This document shows, one piece after another, positions 35,785 to 45,203 of a stretch of 64,000 nt of DNA. Below the pieces are notes generated by a model. It searched no databases, was not told the origin of the DNA, and was given only the letters and a program-made list of their open reading frames with translations. The position numbers and the translations under genes were made by a program. Source of the stretch: Tidjanibacter sp. GTDB taxonomy: Bacteria; Bacteroidota; Bacteroidia; Bacteroidales; Rikenellaceae. The stretch is taken from the NCBI GenBank assembly GCA_017503805.1, contig JAFVSJ010000013.1, positions 1 through 64,000 on the forward strand. The letters run 5' to 3'. Each line of letters starts with the position of its first letter. Within the stretch, counting starts at the first letter, position 1.

Positions 35785-36626
35785 TCTGCGCATCGACCTA
35801 CTCAATACTATTCAAACTCTTCGCTTGCAGAGATGTGGATTCTCTGCAAGCGATTGCTTTTAATTATCTGACAGCCACTTTGTTGGGTATCTCGCTCAGC
35901 CTCGGAGACTTGAGTGGAGGAGTGGTGCTGGGCCCGAGGGAGTGGTTGCTTTCGGTGATTATGGGTTTGATGTTTATGTCGGCCTTTGTGCTTATGGCAC
36001 GAAGTACCTCGGTTTCGGGGGTGGCGGTCACTACTGTAGCTGCGAGGGTTGCTCTGATAATCCCCGTTGTGTGCAGCTACCTCTTTATAGACCGTAGTGT
36101 TGAGCCTCGCTGGGGAGCTATTGCAGTGATTTTGCTTGCTCTGGTAATGGTTATTGGCGGTCCTGCAAAAGAAAAGGCTGCCAAGGGCGAGAAACGTAGG
36201 GGTGGGGTAGCTCTGGTGCTGCTTCCGTTGGCTGTGTTCCTGCTCTTTGGCACCAATAACTTCTGCCTCAATTGGGCACGTAGCGGTATGGCTGCGGGTG
36301 GTGCGTCGCAACTCTCTGCCGCCATATTTCTCTTTGCTGCTTTGGCCAGTGGGGGATATTACTTTGTGGCTACCAAGAAACGCAAATTCTCGTGGTGGGC
36401 ATTGGGCGGAGGTGTGCTGCTCGGTGTGGCCAACTTCTTTACGACCTACTTTATGATTTTGGGACTCGAGGTGCTGCCGAGCGGAGTATTCTTCCCCATC
36501 TACCACGTTGGCATCGTTGCTCTGGTCGCAACGCTTGGTGTGGCGCTCTTCAAGGAACGTTTGTCTGTGTTGCAGATTGTGGGTTTGGGAGTTGCCGCTG
36601 CAGGAATGGTTGCTTTTTTCATTTAG
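35760..36626 (+). CDS. EamA-type (DMT superfamily) permease
   Basis: The 288-residue protein has about ten hydrophobic helices in two repeats, as EamA/DMT carriers do. The first repeat ends near ALVMVIGGPAKEK (about 125-137), and the second runs from about 150 to GVAAAGMVAFFI. The substrate is unknown; such carriers move small metabolites such as amino acids or nucleotide sugars. It begins 25 bp inside the GNAT-like gene. A promoter-like element for the hyd genes overlaps its 3' end. Confidence 0.82.
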   Translation: MLYLFLAVICASTYSILFKLFACRDVDSLQAIAFNYLTATLLGISLSLGDLSGGVVLGPREWLLSVIMGLMFMSAFVLMARSTSVSGVAVTTVAARVALIIPVVCSYLFIDRSVEPRWGAIAVILLALVMVIGGPAKEKAAKGEKRRGGVALVLLPLAVFLLFGTNNFCLNWARSGMAAGGASQLSAAIFLFAALASGGYYFVATKKRKFSWWALGGGVLLGVANFFTTYFMILGLEVLPSGVFFPIYHVGIVALVATLGVALFKERLSVLQIVGLGVAAAGMVAFFI

Positions 36627-36640
36627 AATGCGTATATTTG
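36610..36640 (+). promoter_or_regulatory. putative promoter of hydEGF
   Basis: TTGC (36610-36613) and TATATTTG (36633-36640) at about 20-bp spacing, 23 bp upstream of the hydE start. The -33 is imperfect. Confidence 0.5.
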
Positions 36641-36662
36641 GTAAACCAAAGACCGACTATCT

Positions 36663-37724
36663 GTGGCAGACTATAGAGAGATACTCCAGCGAATGGCTCG
36701 AGGTGAGAGAGTCGATACCGAGGTGCTGACCGAGTTGATTGCGTCGGCAGATGAGGACGTGAGGGAGTATGCCGCTGCCCTGGCGAGGGAGGTTGCTCAG
36801 GAATACTTTGGTAATGGTGTCTATCTGCGTGGCCTCGTTGAGATATCCAATAGATGCTCAAGAGGGTGCTACTACTGCGGCTTGAGAGCCGAAAATGATG
36901 CTGTGCACCGCTATAGCCTTTCGCACGATGAGGTTGCAGAGGCTTGTGCCGAGGGGTATAACTTGGGCTTCAGGAGTTTTGTGCTACAGGGTGGTGAAAT
37001 GCACAATATTCAGGATGATGTGGCTATACTTACCAAACGACTGCGCAATGAGATGCCCGAGGTGGCACTCACTCTGTCGCTCGGAGAGCAGAGCTACGAA
37101 ACGTATAGACGCTGGCGCGAGGCTGGTGCCGATCGCTACCTGCTGCGCCACGAAACTGCCACGAAGTCACACTACCAACGCCTCCACCCCGAGTGGATGA
37201 GCTACGATGAGCGCCTCGAGTGTCTTGATAATCTGCACGCTCTCGGTTACCAGAGAGGAGCGGGTTTTATGGTTGGCTCGCCGTGGCAGGGCGCTGCGGA
37301 GCTTGCCACCGAGATAGATTTTTTGTCGAAGATGCGCCCCGAGATGGTGGGTATAGGCCCATTTATTCCGCAGAGCGCCACTCCCTTTGCAGTCTATGAG
37401 CGCGGAAGTGTCGAACAGACGTTGCTGATGATTTCGCTCGTGAGGCTCACACTGCCCAAGGCTCTCATTCCTGCCACTACGGCCCTTGCATCGTCCGACG
37501 AGGCAGGCACTTCGAGGGGGGTGATGGCCGGTGCAAATGTGGTGATGCCAAACCTAACGCCACGCCGGGTGCGTGGTGACTATGCCATCTATGATGGAAA
37601 GAAGAGCTATGGAAGCGAATCGGCCGAAGGAGTTGAGATGCTTGCCGAACAACTTTTCAGAGTTGGCTACGAACCACGAATGACACGCGGAGACCATCCC
37701 GACTTTGTGCCCGCAAACAAATAA
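36663..37724 (+). CDS. hydE: [FeFe]-hydrogenase maturase HydE
   Basis: The start codon is GTG at 36663. The 353-residue radical-SAM protein has CSRGCYYCGL with Cys 65, 69 and 72 binding the catalytic 4Fe-4S cluster. It continues with SFVLQGGE, LSLGEQSYETYRRWREAGAD and YLLRHET, as in HydE. HydE works on an Fe-cysteine complex from HydG while the azadithiolate-bridged diiron subcluster of the H-cluster is assembled. PylB and biotin synthase are relatives, but the hydG and hydF neighbours decide. First gene of hydEGF. Confidence 0.93.
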   Translation: MADYREILQRMARGERVDTEVLTELIASADEDVREYAAALAREVAQEYFGNGVYLRGLVEISNRCSRGCYYCGLRAENDAVHRYSLSHDEVAEACAEGYNLGFRSFVLQGGEMHNIQDDVAILTKRLRNEMPEVALTLSLGEQSYETYRRWREAGADRYLLRHETATKSHYQRLHPEWMSYDERLECLDNLHALGYQRGAGFMVGSPWQGAAELATEIDFLSKMRPEMVGIGPFIPQSATPFAVYERGSVEQTLLMISLVRLTLPKALIPATTALASSDEAGTSRGVMAGANVVMPNLTPRRVRGDYAIYDGKKSYGSESAEGVEMLAEQLFRVGYEPRMTRGDHPDFVPANK

Positions 37725-37756
37725 TGAATTGATAACCACGAAGATAAAAGTAGAGT

Positions 37757-39181
37757 ATGAACTATAACCCCCAATCGAAAGTGGCCGAGGAATTTATCTC
37801 GCACGAAGAGATTTTGGCCACAATGGAATATGCTGCAGCCAACCGAGATAACAGAGAGCTTATCGAGAGCCTTATCGAACGTGCGAGTGACTGCAAAGGC
37901 CTTACTCATAGAGAGGCCTCTGTGTTGCTTGAGTGCACGTTGCCCGATCTGAACGAACGTATGTTCCGGCTCGCGAGGGAGATCAAGCAGAAGGTCTACG
38001 GCAATCGTATCGTGATGTTCGCACCTCTCTACCTCTCCAATTACTGCGTCAATAGCTGTACCTATTGCCCCTATCATATTGCAAATAAGACTATTCCTCG
38101 CAAGAAACTCACTCAGGAGGAGATTGTGAGAGAGGTGATTGCACTGCAGGATATGGGCCACAAGAGGCTCGCGCTGGAGGCTGGTGAGGATCCGCTGCAT
38201 AACCCTATTGAGTATATCTTGGAGAGCATCAAGACCATCTACTCTGTCAAACACCGCAACGGTGCCATCCGTAGGGTGAATGTCAATATTGCGGCTACGA
38301 CTGTAGAGAACTACCGCAAACTCAAAGATGCCGGCATCGGTACCTACATCCTCTTTCAAGAGACCTACAATCGTGAACGCTACGAACGACTCCACCCGAG
38401 AGGCCCCAAAAGCAACTATGCTTGGCATACGGAGGCTATGGATAGGGCTATGGAGGGTGGCATAGATGATGTGGGCATCGGTGTGCTCTTTGGTCTTGAG
38501 GGCTACCGCTACGATTTTGCCGGTTTGCTTATGCACGCCGAGCACCTTGAGGCTGCATTTGGTGTAGGCCCCCACACTATTAGTGTGCCTCGCATCTGCC
38601 CTGCCGATGATATCGATGTGGCCGACTTTAAGGATGCAGTGCCTGATGAAATTTTCCATAAGATGGTGGCTATCATCCGTATAGCCGTACCATATACGGG
38701 TATGATTATCTCCACTCGAGAAAGTAAGTCCTCGCGCGAGAAAGTTTTGCGCTTGGGTGTTTCGCAGATTAGCGGTGGCTCTCATACGGGCGTGGGCGGC
38801 TATGTAGATGGAGAAGAGGAGCAAAATGAGCGTACGGCTCAATTTGATGTAAGTGACCGCCGTACTCTCGATGAGATTGTGGCTTGGTTGCTGCAACTTG
38901 GCTATGTGCCGAGTTTTTGTACCGCTTGCTACCGCGAGGGACGTACGGGCGATAGGTTTATGTCGCTTGCCAAGACCGGACAGATTGCCAACTGCTGCCA
39001 ACCCAATGCGCTGATGACACTCAAGGAATATCTTATGGACTACGCCTCTCCCGAAACACTCCGACTTGGATTGAAGGTAATTGCCCGCGAGATGGAGAGT
39101 ATACCCCATCCCAAGGTGCGTAGAATTGCCGAAGAGAATTTGGTCCGCATCGAGAACGGAGGTAGGGATTTTAGATTCTAA
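37757..39181 (+). CDS. hydG: [FeFe]-hydrogenase maturase HydG
   Basis: The 474-residue protein has the radical-SAM motif CVNSCTYC (Cys 97, 101, 104) and the C-terminal second-cluster motif CTACYREGRTGDRFM, with CCQPNALMTL following. HydG cleaves tyrosine to give CO and CN- ligands for the H-cluster and builds an Fe(CO)2(CN)-cysteine unit. ThiH is the closest alternative but lacks this C-terminal cluster and context. It lies 32 bp after hydE. Confidence 0.95.
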   Translation: MNYNPQSKVAEEFISHEEILATMEYAAANRDNRELIESLIERASDCKGLTHREASVLLECTLPDLNERMFRLAREIKQKVYGNRIVMFAPLYLSNYCVNSCTYCPYHIANKTIPRKKLTQEEIVREVIALQDMGHKRLALEAGEDPLHNPIEYILESIKTIYSVKHRNGAIRRVNVNIAATTVENYRKLKDAGIGTYILFQETYNRERYERLHPRGPKSNYAWHTEAMDRAMEGGIDDVGIGVLFGLEGYRYDFAGLLMHAEHLEAAFGVGPHTISVPRICPADDIDVADFKDAVPDEIFHKMVAIIRIAVPYTGMIISTRESKSSREKVLRLGVSQISGGSHTGVGGYVDGEEEQNERTAQFDVSDRRTLDEIVAWLLQLGYVPSFCTACYREGRTGDRFMSLAKTGQIANCCQPNALMTLKEYLMDYASPETLRLGLKVIAREMESIPHPKVRRIAEENLVRIENGGRDFRF

Positions 39182-39236
39182 TCGTTTGTGAAATATAGAA
39201 ATCTCTTTTTAGATAATTCAAATTCCTATTGGTAGT

Positions 39237-40454
39237 ATGAGCAACGCATCCCAATCGACACCGCACTCCTTGCGCACTCACATTGGCTTCTTTGGCCGTT
39301 GCAATGTGGGCAAATCTTCGCTCATCAATGCCCTCTGTGGCCAGACTATTGCCATCGTGAGCGAGGTGGCAGGCACTACCACAGATGCAGTGGTCAAGAG
39401 CATCGAACTCGGAGCTTTGGGCCCTTGCGTGCTGATAGATACCGCAGGTTTCGATGACTCCACGGCGCTCGGACAGCAACGCCGACAGCAGAGCGAAAGG
39501 GCTGCACAGAAGTGCGATTTGGCTGTGATTGTCTGCGGCGCTACTGACGACTACGATCTTGAGCGTGAGTGGATTGGCCGATTTGAGCGTATGGGTGTAC
39601 CGACGGTGGTCTTGCTTGGTAAGTGCGATATGCTCATCTCTCCCGACTCTACGGCCCGCAAGATTGAGCAACAGTTGGGTGTCTTTCCCCTGCTTATAAG
39701 TGCTTCGCGCCGCGAGGGTATGGATAAACTCCTTGAGACTATGATAGATAGACTCAAGGCAGATGCAAAAGATGAATTGACCATCACGGGTGGACTCGTT
39801 GGACGAGGTGATAGCGTGGTGCTTGTTATGCCGCAAGACAGTAGCGCACCCAAAGGTAGACTCATTATGCCGCAGGTGCAGACCTTGCGGGAGTTGCTCG
39901 ATTTGGGGTGTGTACCCATCTGCTGCCAACCTGCCGAACTCGACTCTGCTCTGGCACGACTTACGACACCCCCTCAACTCATCATTACAGACTCACAAGT
40001 CTTTGGCTATGTGGCCGAAAGAGTTCCCGAAGGTAGTATGCTCACATCATTCTCGGTGTTGATGGCCTGCTATAAGGGCGATGCGCCTCTGTTTGTGGAG
40101 GGTGCCAAGAAGATAGAGCAACTGACGGAGCAGTCGCGCGTGCTCATTGCCGAGGCTTGTAGCCACGCTCCCGCATCGGAGGATATAGGTAGAGTTAAAC
40201 TCCCTGCTATGTTGCGCCGCAAGGTGGGACAGGGGTTGCAGATTGATGTTGTTGGCGGCGATGACTTTCCTGCAGACCTTACCCCCTACGACCTTGTTAT
40301 CCACTGCGGGGCCTGTATGTTCACTCGCCGCCACGTGCTTGCCAGAGTGTTGAGAGCCGAGGCGCAGGGTGTGGCGATGACCAACTACGGTATCGCTATT
40401 GCCCACCTTCAGGGTATTTTGCCGAGGGTCGTATGGCCTCAAAGTGGCAAATAA
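39237..40454 (+). CDS. hydF: [FeFe]-hydrogenase maturase HydF
   Basis: The 405-residue protein has an N-terminal Era/TrmE-like GTPase domain: P-loop GRCNVGKSS (20-28), switch GTTTD, LIDTAGFDD. The C-terminal 4Fe-4S binding set is present: ACSHAP near residue 303 and HCGACM near 360. HydF is the scaffold on which HydE and HydG complete the diiron cluster before transfer to the hydrogenase. It closes the hydEGF operon. The catalytic hydrogenase (HydA) is not in this window. Confidence 0.94.
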   Translation: MSNASQSTPHSLRTHIGFFGRCNVGKSSLINALCGQTIAIVSEVAGTTTDAVVKSIELGALGPCVLIDTAGFDDSTALGQQRRQQSERAAQKCDLAVIVCGATDDYDLEREWIGRFERMGVPTVVLLGKCDMLISPDSTARKIEQQLGVFPLLISASRREGMDKLLETMIDRLKADAKDELTITGGLVGRGDSVVLVMPQDSSAPKGRLIMPQVQTLRELLDLGCVPICCQPAELDSALARLTTPPQLIITDSQVFGYVAERVPEGSMLTSFSVLMACYKGDAPLFVEGAKKIEQLTEQSRVLIAEACSHAPASEDIGRVKLPAMLRRKVGQGLQIDVVGGDDFPADLTPYDLVIHCGACMFTRRHVLARVLRAEAQGVAMTNYGIAIAHLQGILPRVVWPQSGK

Positions 40455-40502
40455 TCCGATAGTTATGATAGTTTTTGGGAGATAGGTGTGCAGCTTTGTT
40501 GC

Positions 40503-40510
40503 TACCTTTG
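40503..40510 (+). promoter_or_regulatory. -7 box ahead of the pectate lyase gene
   Basis: TACCTTTG, 21 bp before the ATG. The nearest TTTG (40474-40477) is 25 bp away, further than usual, so this promoter may need an activator. Confidence 0.4.
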
Positions 40511-40530
40511 TACCATCTTAATATATCCCT

Positions 40531-42804
40531 ATGAATATGAAAAAACTCTCTCTCCTTTTGTTTGCAATGTTCGGCTTGTTCCTCATTGGCTGCGATCAGC
40601 CCGAAGAGCCCAAGCCCGAAAAGGTGGATATGCCCACAGACGTTACGGCTACCGAGGTTGGCTCCACTACCGCCACCTTGAGCTGGAACGCTGTGGAGGG
40701 TGCCGAGGGATACGATTGGCGTTGCAAAAATGCCGATGGCTTCACCTCGGGCTCTACATCCGAGCCTTCGACCGCGCTTTCGGGTCTCACTCCCGAGTGC
40801 GAATACCAATTTGCTGTGAGGGCCAAAAGGGGCGACTCGCTGAGCGACTATAGTGAGTATATCACTTTCACTACCAGCGCAGTACAGACCGAGAAACCCG
40901 ACCCAGAGAATCCCGAGAATTCTGAGAAACCCGATCCCGAGGATCCCGAAAAACCCAATCCCGAGGATCCCGAAAATCCGGACCCCGAAAATCCCGAAAA
41001 TCCCGAGCCAGAGGAGCCCGAAGAGCCGGCTAATCCCCCCGTTGTGGGTAGCGTGCCCCTCGATAAGCTCATCGGCTATGGTGAGAACACCACAGGTGGT
41101 GAGGGCGGCAAAGTGCATCACTTCAATAGCGGTACGGCCTTCCGTGATTGGCTCAAACTGCGCGAGAAGAATAAGAGTACCGACCCTGCAATCGTTTGGC
41201 TCAGTGGCACTTTCACCTCCTCCGATGGTCGCGATACGGGTAGCCCTTGGTTTGATATCAAGCGCACTTCCAACATCACCATCTACGGCACCGACTCGTT
41301 CCGTATGCAGAATGTGGGCTTTTTCCTAAATGAGGCATCCAACATCATCATCCGCAACGTCTACATCGTGCAACCCAAGGCCGACAACGGTGCCGACGGC
41401 ATCTCTATGCAGGAGAGTACTAACGTTTGGGTGGACCACTGCACCTTCGAGAGTGTCAACCAGACCAAAGACTACGAAGATGGCTCGTGCGACGTTACCC
41501 ACGAGACTAATGCCGTGACCATCTCGTGGTGCCACTATATCAAGACACAGAAGAGTACCCTTGTGGGCCACTCCAATAGCGCCTCGGCAGACGAGAAGAT
41601 TACCATCACTATGCACCACAATTGGTTCGATGGATCCTCCTCTCGCCACCCGAGGGTGAGGTTTGGTAAGGCACACGTTTTCAATAACTTCTACGACAAT
41701 GTGACCACCTATGGTGTAGGTAGTGCCTACGGTGCTATGGTGCTTGTCGAGAATAACGCTTTCGATGGTGTGCGCCTGCCGACCGACATCTGCACCTTCC
41801 CTGCCAAGAAGAGTGGTAGCAGCTGGGTGTCCAACCTTACGGGCAGTGTCGCCGGCTACCTCTATGCGCTCGACAATGAGTACACCAATATCCCCGCCGA
41901 TGCTTCGGATCCCTATCCATTTACCAATGTCGAGTATAAGAAATATGGAGGAGAGAAGCTCGCCACACCGCTTACCTACAACGATTTCAAACCCACCTAC
42001 GACTATGTGGTCGACGATAAGACAAGGGTTGCGGAGATTGTGAAGAGTGGGGCAGGCGTGGGCCGACTCTCGGGCTATGCAACCGCACCTGTGGCTGTCG
42101 ACAATGGCGGAATGAGCTCGGGCGATAGTGGCGATAGTGGCGATAGTGGCGATGGTGGCAACGATGGCGACGGAGGTACTACTACCGACCCCGAGGAGCC
42201 TTCGGGTAGCGCCATCGGTGGCGGCTGGACCCTGACAGCTGTGAGTGGCTCTACCACTACCGCCTTGGTGAGCGAAGAGGGTGTGTTGAGCCTCTCGGCT
42301 ACCGGTAAGTTCGAGAGCGGAGCGCAGAAGTTCGGCTATGTGTGGCGCAAGGTGGAGGGTGACTTTACTGCCACCGTGCGACTCGTAGACTACACCACCG
42401 AGAAGGGTGGCAATCAGAGCGCAGCAGGCCTTATGCTCTGCTCCGATCCCTCGGCAAGCGGCACGAATATGCTCTATGCAACAGCGGGCGTTATCGACAC
42501 CGATTACTATAGCCACTACCGCTTGGCTACGGGCGAGAAGTCGGGCAAGAAATCGGGAGGTGCACGCGCTGCCGGCGACGATGTTGTGCTAAAACTCACC
42601 CGCACGGGCGATAAGGTTGAGGCGCTCTATTCGGCCGATGGAGGTGCTACTTTTGCGAACATTAAGAGTGACACATTTGCCACCGCATTACCTGCGGAGG
42701 TCTATGTGGGTATGGCTGTGAGCAGCGGCGATAATAGCAAGTCGGCTACCGCACGCTTCTCCGACCTCCGTGTCAACGACACTCCCTACGGCTTTACAGA
42801 TTAA
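40531..42804 (+). CDS. modular pectate lyase (PL1) lipoprotein
   Basis: The 757-residue protein has a lipobox (LFLIGC, Cys 23 from ATG 40531; ATG 40537 is an alternative). A fibronectin type III domain follows (about 35-115), then a Pro/Glu/Asp linker of PDPENPENP-like repeats (about 121-166). A PL1 right-handed beta-helix spans about 170-525, with WVDHCTFE, DVTHETNAVTISWC and SSRHPRVRFG holding the calcium-binding Asp residues and catalytic Arg of the family. A Gly/Asp/Ser repeat (about 529-550) and a C-terminal beta-sandwich (about 565-757) end the protein. PL1 enzymes cleave polygalacturonate by beta-elimination. No SusC/SusD pair is adjacent, so it is not in a classical polysaccharide utilisation locus here. 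Confidence 0.87.
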   Translation: MNMKKLSLLLFAMFGLFLIGCDQPEEPKPEKVDMPTDVTATEVGSTTATLSWNAVEGAEGYDWRCKNADGFTSGSTSEPSTALSGLTPECEYQFAVRAKRGDSLSDYSEYITFTTSAVQTEKPDPENPENSEKPDPEDPEKPNPEDPENPDPENPENPEPEEPEEPANPPVVGSVPLDKLIGYGENTTGGEGGKVHHFNSGTAFRDWLKLREKNKSTDPAIVWLSGTFTSSDGRDTGSPWFDIKRTSNITIYGTDSFRMQNVGFFLNEASNIIIRNVYIVQPKADNGADGISMQESTNVWVDHCTFESVNQTKDYEDGSCDVTHETNAVTISWCHYIKTQKSTLVGHSNSASADEKITITMHHNWFDGSSSRHPRVRFGKAHVFNNFYDNVTTYGVGSAYGAMVLVENNAFDGVRLPTDICTFPAKKSGSSWVSNLTGSVAGYLYALDNEYTNIPADASDPYPFTNVEYKKYGGEKLATPLTYNDFKPTYDYVVDDKTRVAEIVKSGAGVGRLSGYATAPVAVDNGGMSSGDSGDSGDSGDGGNDGDGGTTTDPEEPSGSAIGGGWTLTAVSGSTTTALVSEEGVLSLSATGKFESGAQKFGYVWRKVEGDFTATVRLVDYTTEKGGNQSAAGLMLCSDPSASGTNMLYATAGVIDTDYYSHYRLATGEKSGKKSGGARAAGDDVVLKLTRTGDKVEALYSADGGATFANIKSDTFATALPAEVYVGMAVSSGDNSKSATARFSDLRVNDTPYGFTD
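40891..41029 (+). repeat. degenerate repeats coding a PENP-rich linker
   Basis: Imperfect tandem units of about 12-15 bp built on CCCGAGAATCCC/CCCGAGGATCCC encode a roughly 46-residue Pro/Glu/Asp/Asn linker between the FnIII and lyase domains. Confidence 0.75.
42121..42156 (+). repeat. 9-bp tandem repeat coding a Gly-Asp-Ser linker
   Basis: GGCGATAGT is present three times in a row, followed by the variant GGCGATGGT. It encodes the flexible linker before the C-terminal domain of the pectate lyase and may vary in copy number by slippage. Confidence 0.75.
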
Positions 42805-42834
42805 GACTGAGGCTTAAGTACCATTAAGAATAGC

Positions 42835-42871
42835 AATCGGCGCACCACTACGGTGCGCCGATTCTTTTTTT
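42835..42871 (+). terminator. terminator of the pectate lyase gene
   Basis: AATCGGCGCACC (42835-42846) pairs with GGTGCGCCGATT (42852-42863), followed by C and seven T. Confidence 0.9.
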
Positions 42872-42920
42872 CTGCCCATCGCAAGATAGGTTCTTCGTAT
42901 GACCTCGCATAGCATTACCT

Positions 42921-42945
42921 CTCATCTCATCTCATCTCATCTCAT
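42921..42945. repeat. pentanucleotide microsatellite (CTCAT)x5
   Basis: Five perfect copies of CTCAT lie in the 120-bp space between two convergent terminators. No gene is affected in the current state. Confidence 0.85.
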
Positions 42946-42993
42946 TCTTTGCCTATATCCATCTATTCAACCCTACATATATATAAATAGGTG

Positions 42994-43031
42994 TAAACAA
43001 AACACCCCTGCCACGTTGATGGCAGGGGTGT
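42994..43031 (-). terminator. terminator of the fimbrillin-like gene
   Basis: ACACCCCTGCCA (43002-43013) pairs with TGGCAGGGGTGT (43020-43031). Read on the minus strand the hairpin is followed by TTTTGTTT. Confidence 0.88.
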
Positions 43032-43052
43032 GAGTACATATCGTTTGCTAAA

Positions 43053-45170
43053 TTAGTTGATAGCAATCGACTTGATGTAGATAGCTTTACTCGAGGTCTG
43101 GCTGTAGGAGATTACAACCTCACCAATGAGAATCTCTTCAGATTCAAAAGTGTGGTCAGTGGCAGACGTTGTAAGTTTTATCTGCTTGCCAATTTGAACG
43201 CCACCTACGGTTACGGTGCAGGTAGCCGAAATGCTCGATGCGCCGCTGGTGTTGATGACAATTTTATTGATACCACCCTCATAATCGCTTGTGGAGAGTG
43301 TCATACTCTTGTAGGGTTTGCCACTGGAACCAAATTGCTGTCCTTTACCATTATTACTATCCCAGCCCCAGTAGCCACCATTACCTGCAAGTGTCCAGTT
43401 GTATGCGCCAAGTGCCTTTGTACCATTGGCAGTGAATACCTGCTTTGTAAATGAGTAGCTATAGCTCTCACCAAGTGCAACATCCTCACCTGCATCGGGA
43501 TTCTCACCGATGGTATACTCTACTGTACCTGCCTCGGAGTTCTTGTAGAACAAAGAATTGGCATCTGCATTAGCCACGACAGAAGCAGTGGCAGTCACAT
43601 TCCAACCAAGCTCGTCAATAGTGGTTGTAGTGGTCTTAACATTCACCGATTTAGTACCTGCAGTTACAGTGTAGCTAACGGCATTCTCTACTGCATCCCA
43701 AGCGAAGGTTACACTATTTGTACCCTCCTCTACAGCAGCGGTAACATTCTGAGGAGTAGCAAGAGCAACTCGGGTGCTCAAAGCAGGTTCCTCATCACCT
43801 ACCCAAAGGTAAATAGCAATAGGTTTCTGACTTGCACTTGAATAGCAAGAGAACAGACCGCTTTCATTGTTATACTGCATAACGTTGCGGGTGTTGCTGC
43901 CCTGGGCAACTACACTTGCCACACCATTTACAATAGTTACACTCCAAGATGCATTGGTATTCTTGGTGGATTGAGTTTTCAGATGGTTGGAGCTGCTCGA
44001 AGCTGCATAGATATAACCAGTCGAGGTTTTGAATGCCCAAGTACCATCGGTGCTACCAGCCTCTACGGTGAATACCTGTACATCATCACGAACAGTTGCG
44101 GTACCCTCGCCTTTAGCAATAGGAGCAATACCACGGTTGTTACTATTTTGGGTAGTGCTCATTGCAAAATTGTAACCCGAAGCAGCGATAATTACTTTCT
44201 GACCTGCTGCAAGCTCGTAGGCATTGTTAACAAGGTTCCAAGCATTCTCAACGTACACTACCTCCTCCTGTGCGAAATCATCTGCGGTGGCGGTGATGTT
44301 CATAGCGTTAACCTTGCCGGCAGCAAACTCGGTAGCGGTGGCAACCTCTTTGCTCCTAACGATAACAGCCTTGTCGGTTACTACGGTGATGTCGATAGTC
44401 TCACCTACAGCAGCGGTGTGGGGCTTAACGGGGAGGTAGAAATATGCCTCGCTACCTGCAGCGATAGCCTCGCCGTTGGTAACGGTAAGAACAGCCTCCT
44501 TCTTTACATAGTCTGCACCACTCGAAATGTACTCTACTTTCTCGCCGGTGAGGTTGAGGTGGTAGGTACCTACGAAGTCCTGTGCGGAGTTCTTGAAGGT
44601 GATGCTGCTAACGGTGAAGGGCTCCTCGCTCTGGTTCTTTACAACGAATTTCATCAGAGTGGTGAGGTGGTGCATAGTGAAGTTTACCTTGTCCTCGCCT
44701 GCAGCAGTGGTGGTGATACCGTAGAGGGGTGCATAATCACCTGCTACGTGAGCCATACTGTTGTTACCTTTCTGAGTGGTGGCAGGGTAACCTACGTTGT
44801 CATAAGCTGTTTTGGTAGGATTCTTGCTGCTATTGTAGGTGTTGGCAGGGTAGATAGCATACCAAGTATTCTCTGCGGTGAAATCAGCAGTAGTAGTGCC
44901 TTTGAAAATGCCAAGCTCCTCGGCGGAGGTGGTGAAGCTACCATCATACTTGGTGGTGCCGTTGGCAACGTGGAAGATAGTCAGTGCATCATTTGCAACC
45001 CAATCGGTGTCGTAACCATCGGCTACGGTACGGGTGGAGGGGGTGCTTGCGGTTACAGCGAAAGCTTTGCCATTTACCTCGGGAGCTACATCCTCGATAA
45101 TCTCATTCGAACAGTTGGTAAGGGTAAGTGCAGCGAACATCAAACCCAACGAAAGCATAATCTTTTTCAT
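43053..45170 (-). CDS. fimbrillin-like surface lipoprotein with FnIII domain
   Basis: The 705-residue protein has a lipobox (LTLTNC, Cys 20) and an N-terminal half that resembles the Bacteroidetes fimbrillin/Mfa family: TPSTRTVADGYDTDWVAND, then TWYAIYPANT, MHHLTTLMKFVVKN and AYFYLPVKP. After about residue 300 come a beta-rich module, a fibronectin type III-like domain (about 475-560) and a C-terminal beta-sandwich (about 580-705). Fimbrillins are exported as lipoproteins and may polymerise after cleavage by gingipain-like proteases at an Arg; the R in PSTRTVADG would fit such a site. The size and extra domains suggest a tip or surface protein rather than a major pilin. A 44-residue small protein is encoded 33 bp upstream on the same strand. 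Confidence 0.72.
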   Translation of the reverse strand: MKKIMLSLGLMFAALTLTNCSNEIIEDVAPEVNGKAFAVTASTPSTRTVADGYDTDWVANDALTIFHVANGTTKYDGSFTTSAEELGIFKGTTTADFTAENTWYAIYPANTYNSSKNPTKTAYDNVGYPATTQKGNNSMAHVAGDYAPLYGITTTAAGEDKVNFTMHHLTTLMKFVVKNQSEEPFTVSSITFKNSAQDFVGTYHLNLTGEKVEYISSGADYVKKEAVLTVTNGEAIAAGSEAYFYLPVKPHTAAVGETIDITVVTDKAVIVRSKEVATATEFAAGKVNAMNITATADDFAQEEVVYVENAWNLVNNAYELAAGQKVIIAASGYNFAMSTTQNSNNRGIAPIAKGEGTATVRDDVQVFTVEAGSTDGTWAFKTSTGYIYAASSSSNHLKTQSTKNTNASWSVTIVNGVASVVAQGSNTRNVMQYNNESGLFSCYSSASQKPIAIYLWVGDEEPALSTRVALATPQNVTAAVEEGTNSVTFAWDAVENAVSYTVTAGTKSVNVKTTTTTIDELGWNVTATASVVANADANSLFYKNSEAGTVEYTIGENPDAGEDVALGESYSYSFTKQVFTANGTKALGAYNWTLAGNGGYWGWDSNNGKGQQFGSSGKPYKSMTLSTSDYEGGINKIVINTSGASSISATCTVTVGGVQIGKQIKLTTSATDHTFESEEILIGEVVISYSQTSSKAIYIKSIAIN

Positions 45171-45203
45171 ACTCTTTTCTCTTTTTCTTTTGGGTTTAAC
45201 ATT

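Noticed and set aside
42921-42945. Start of a CRISPR array or mobile-element end
   Set aside because: The units are five-base perfect repeats without spacers, and no cas or transposase gene is near.
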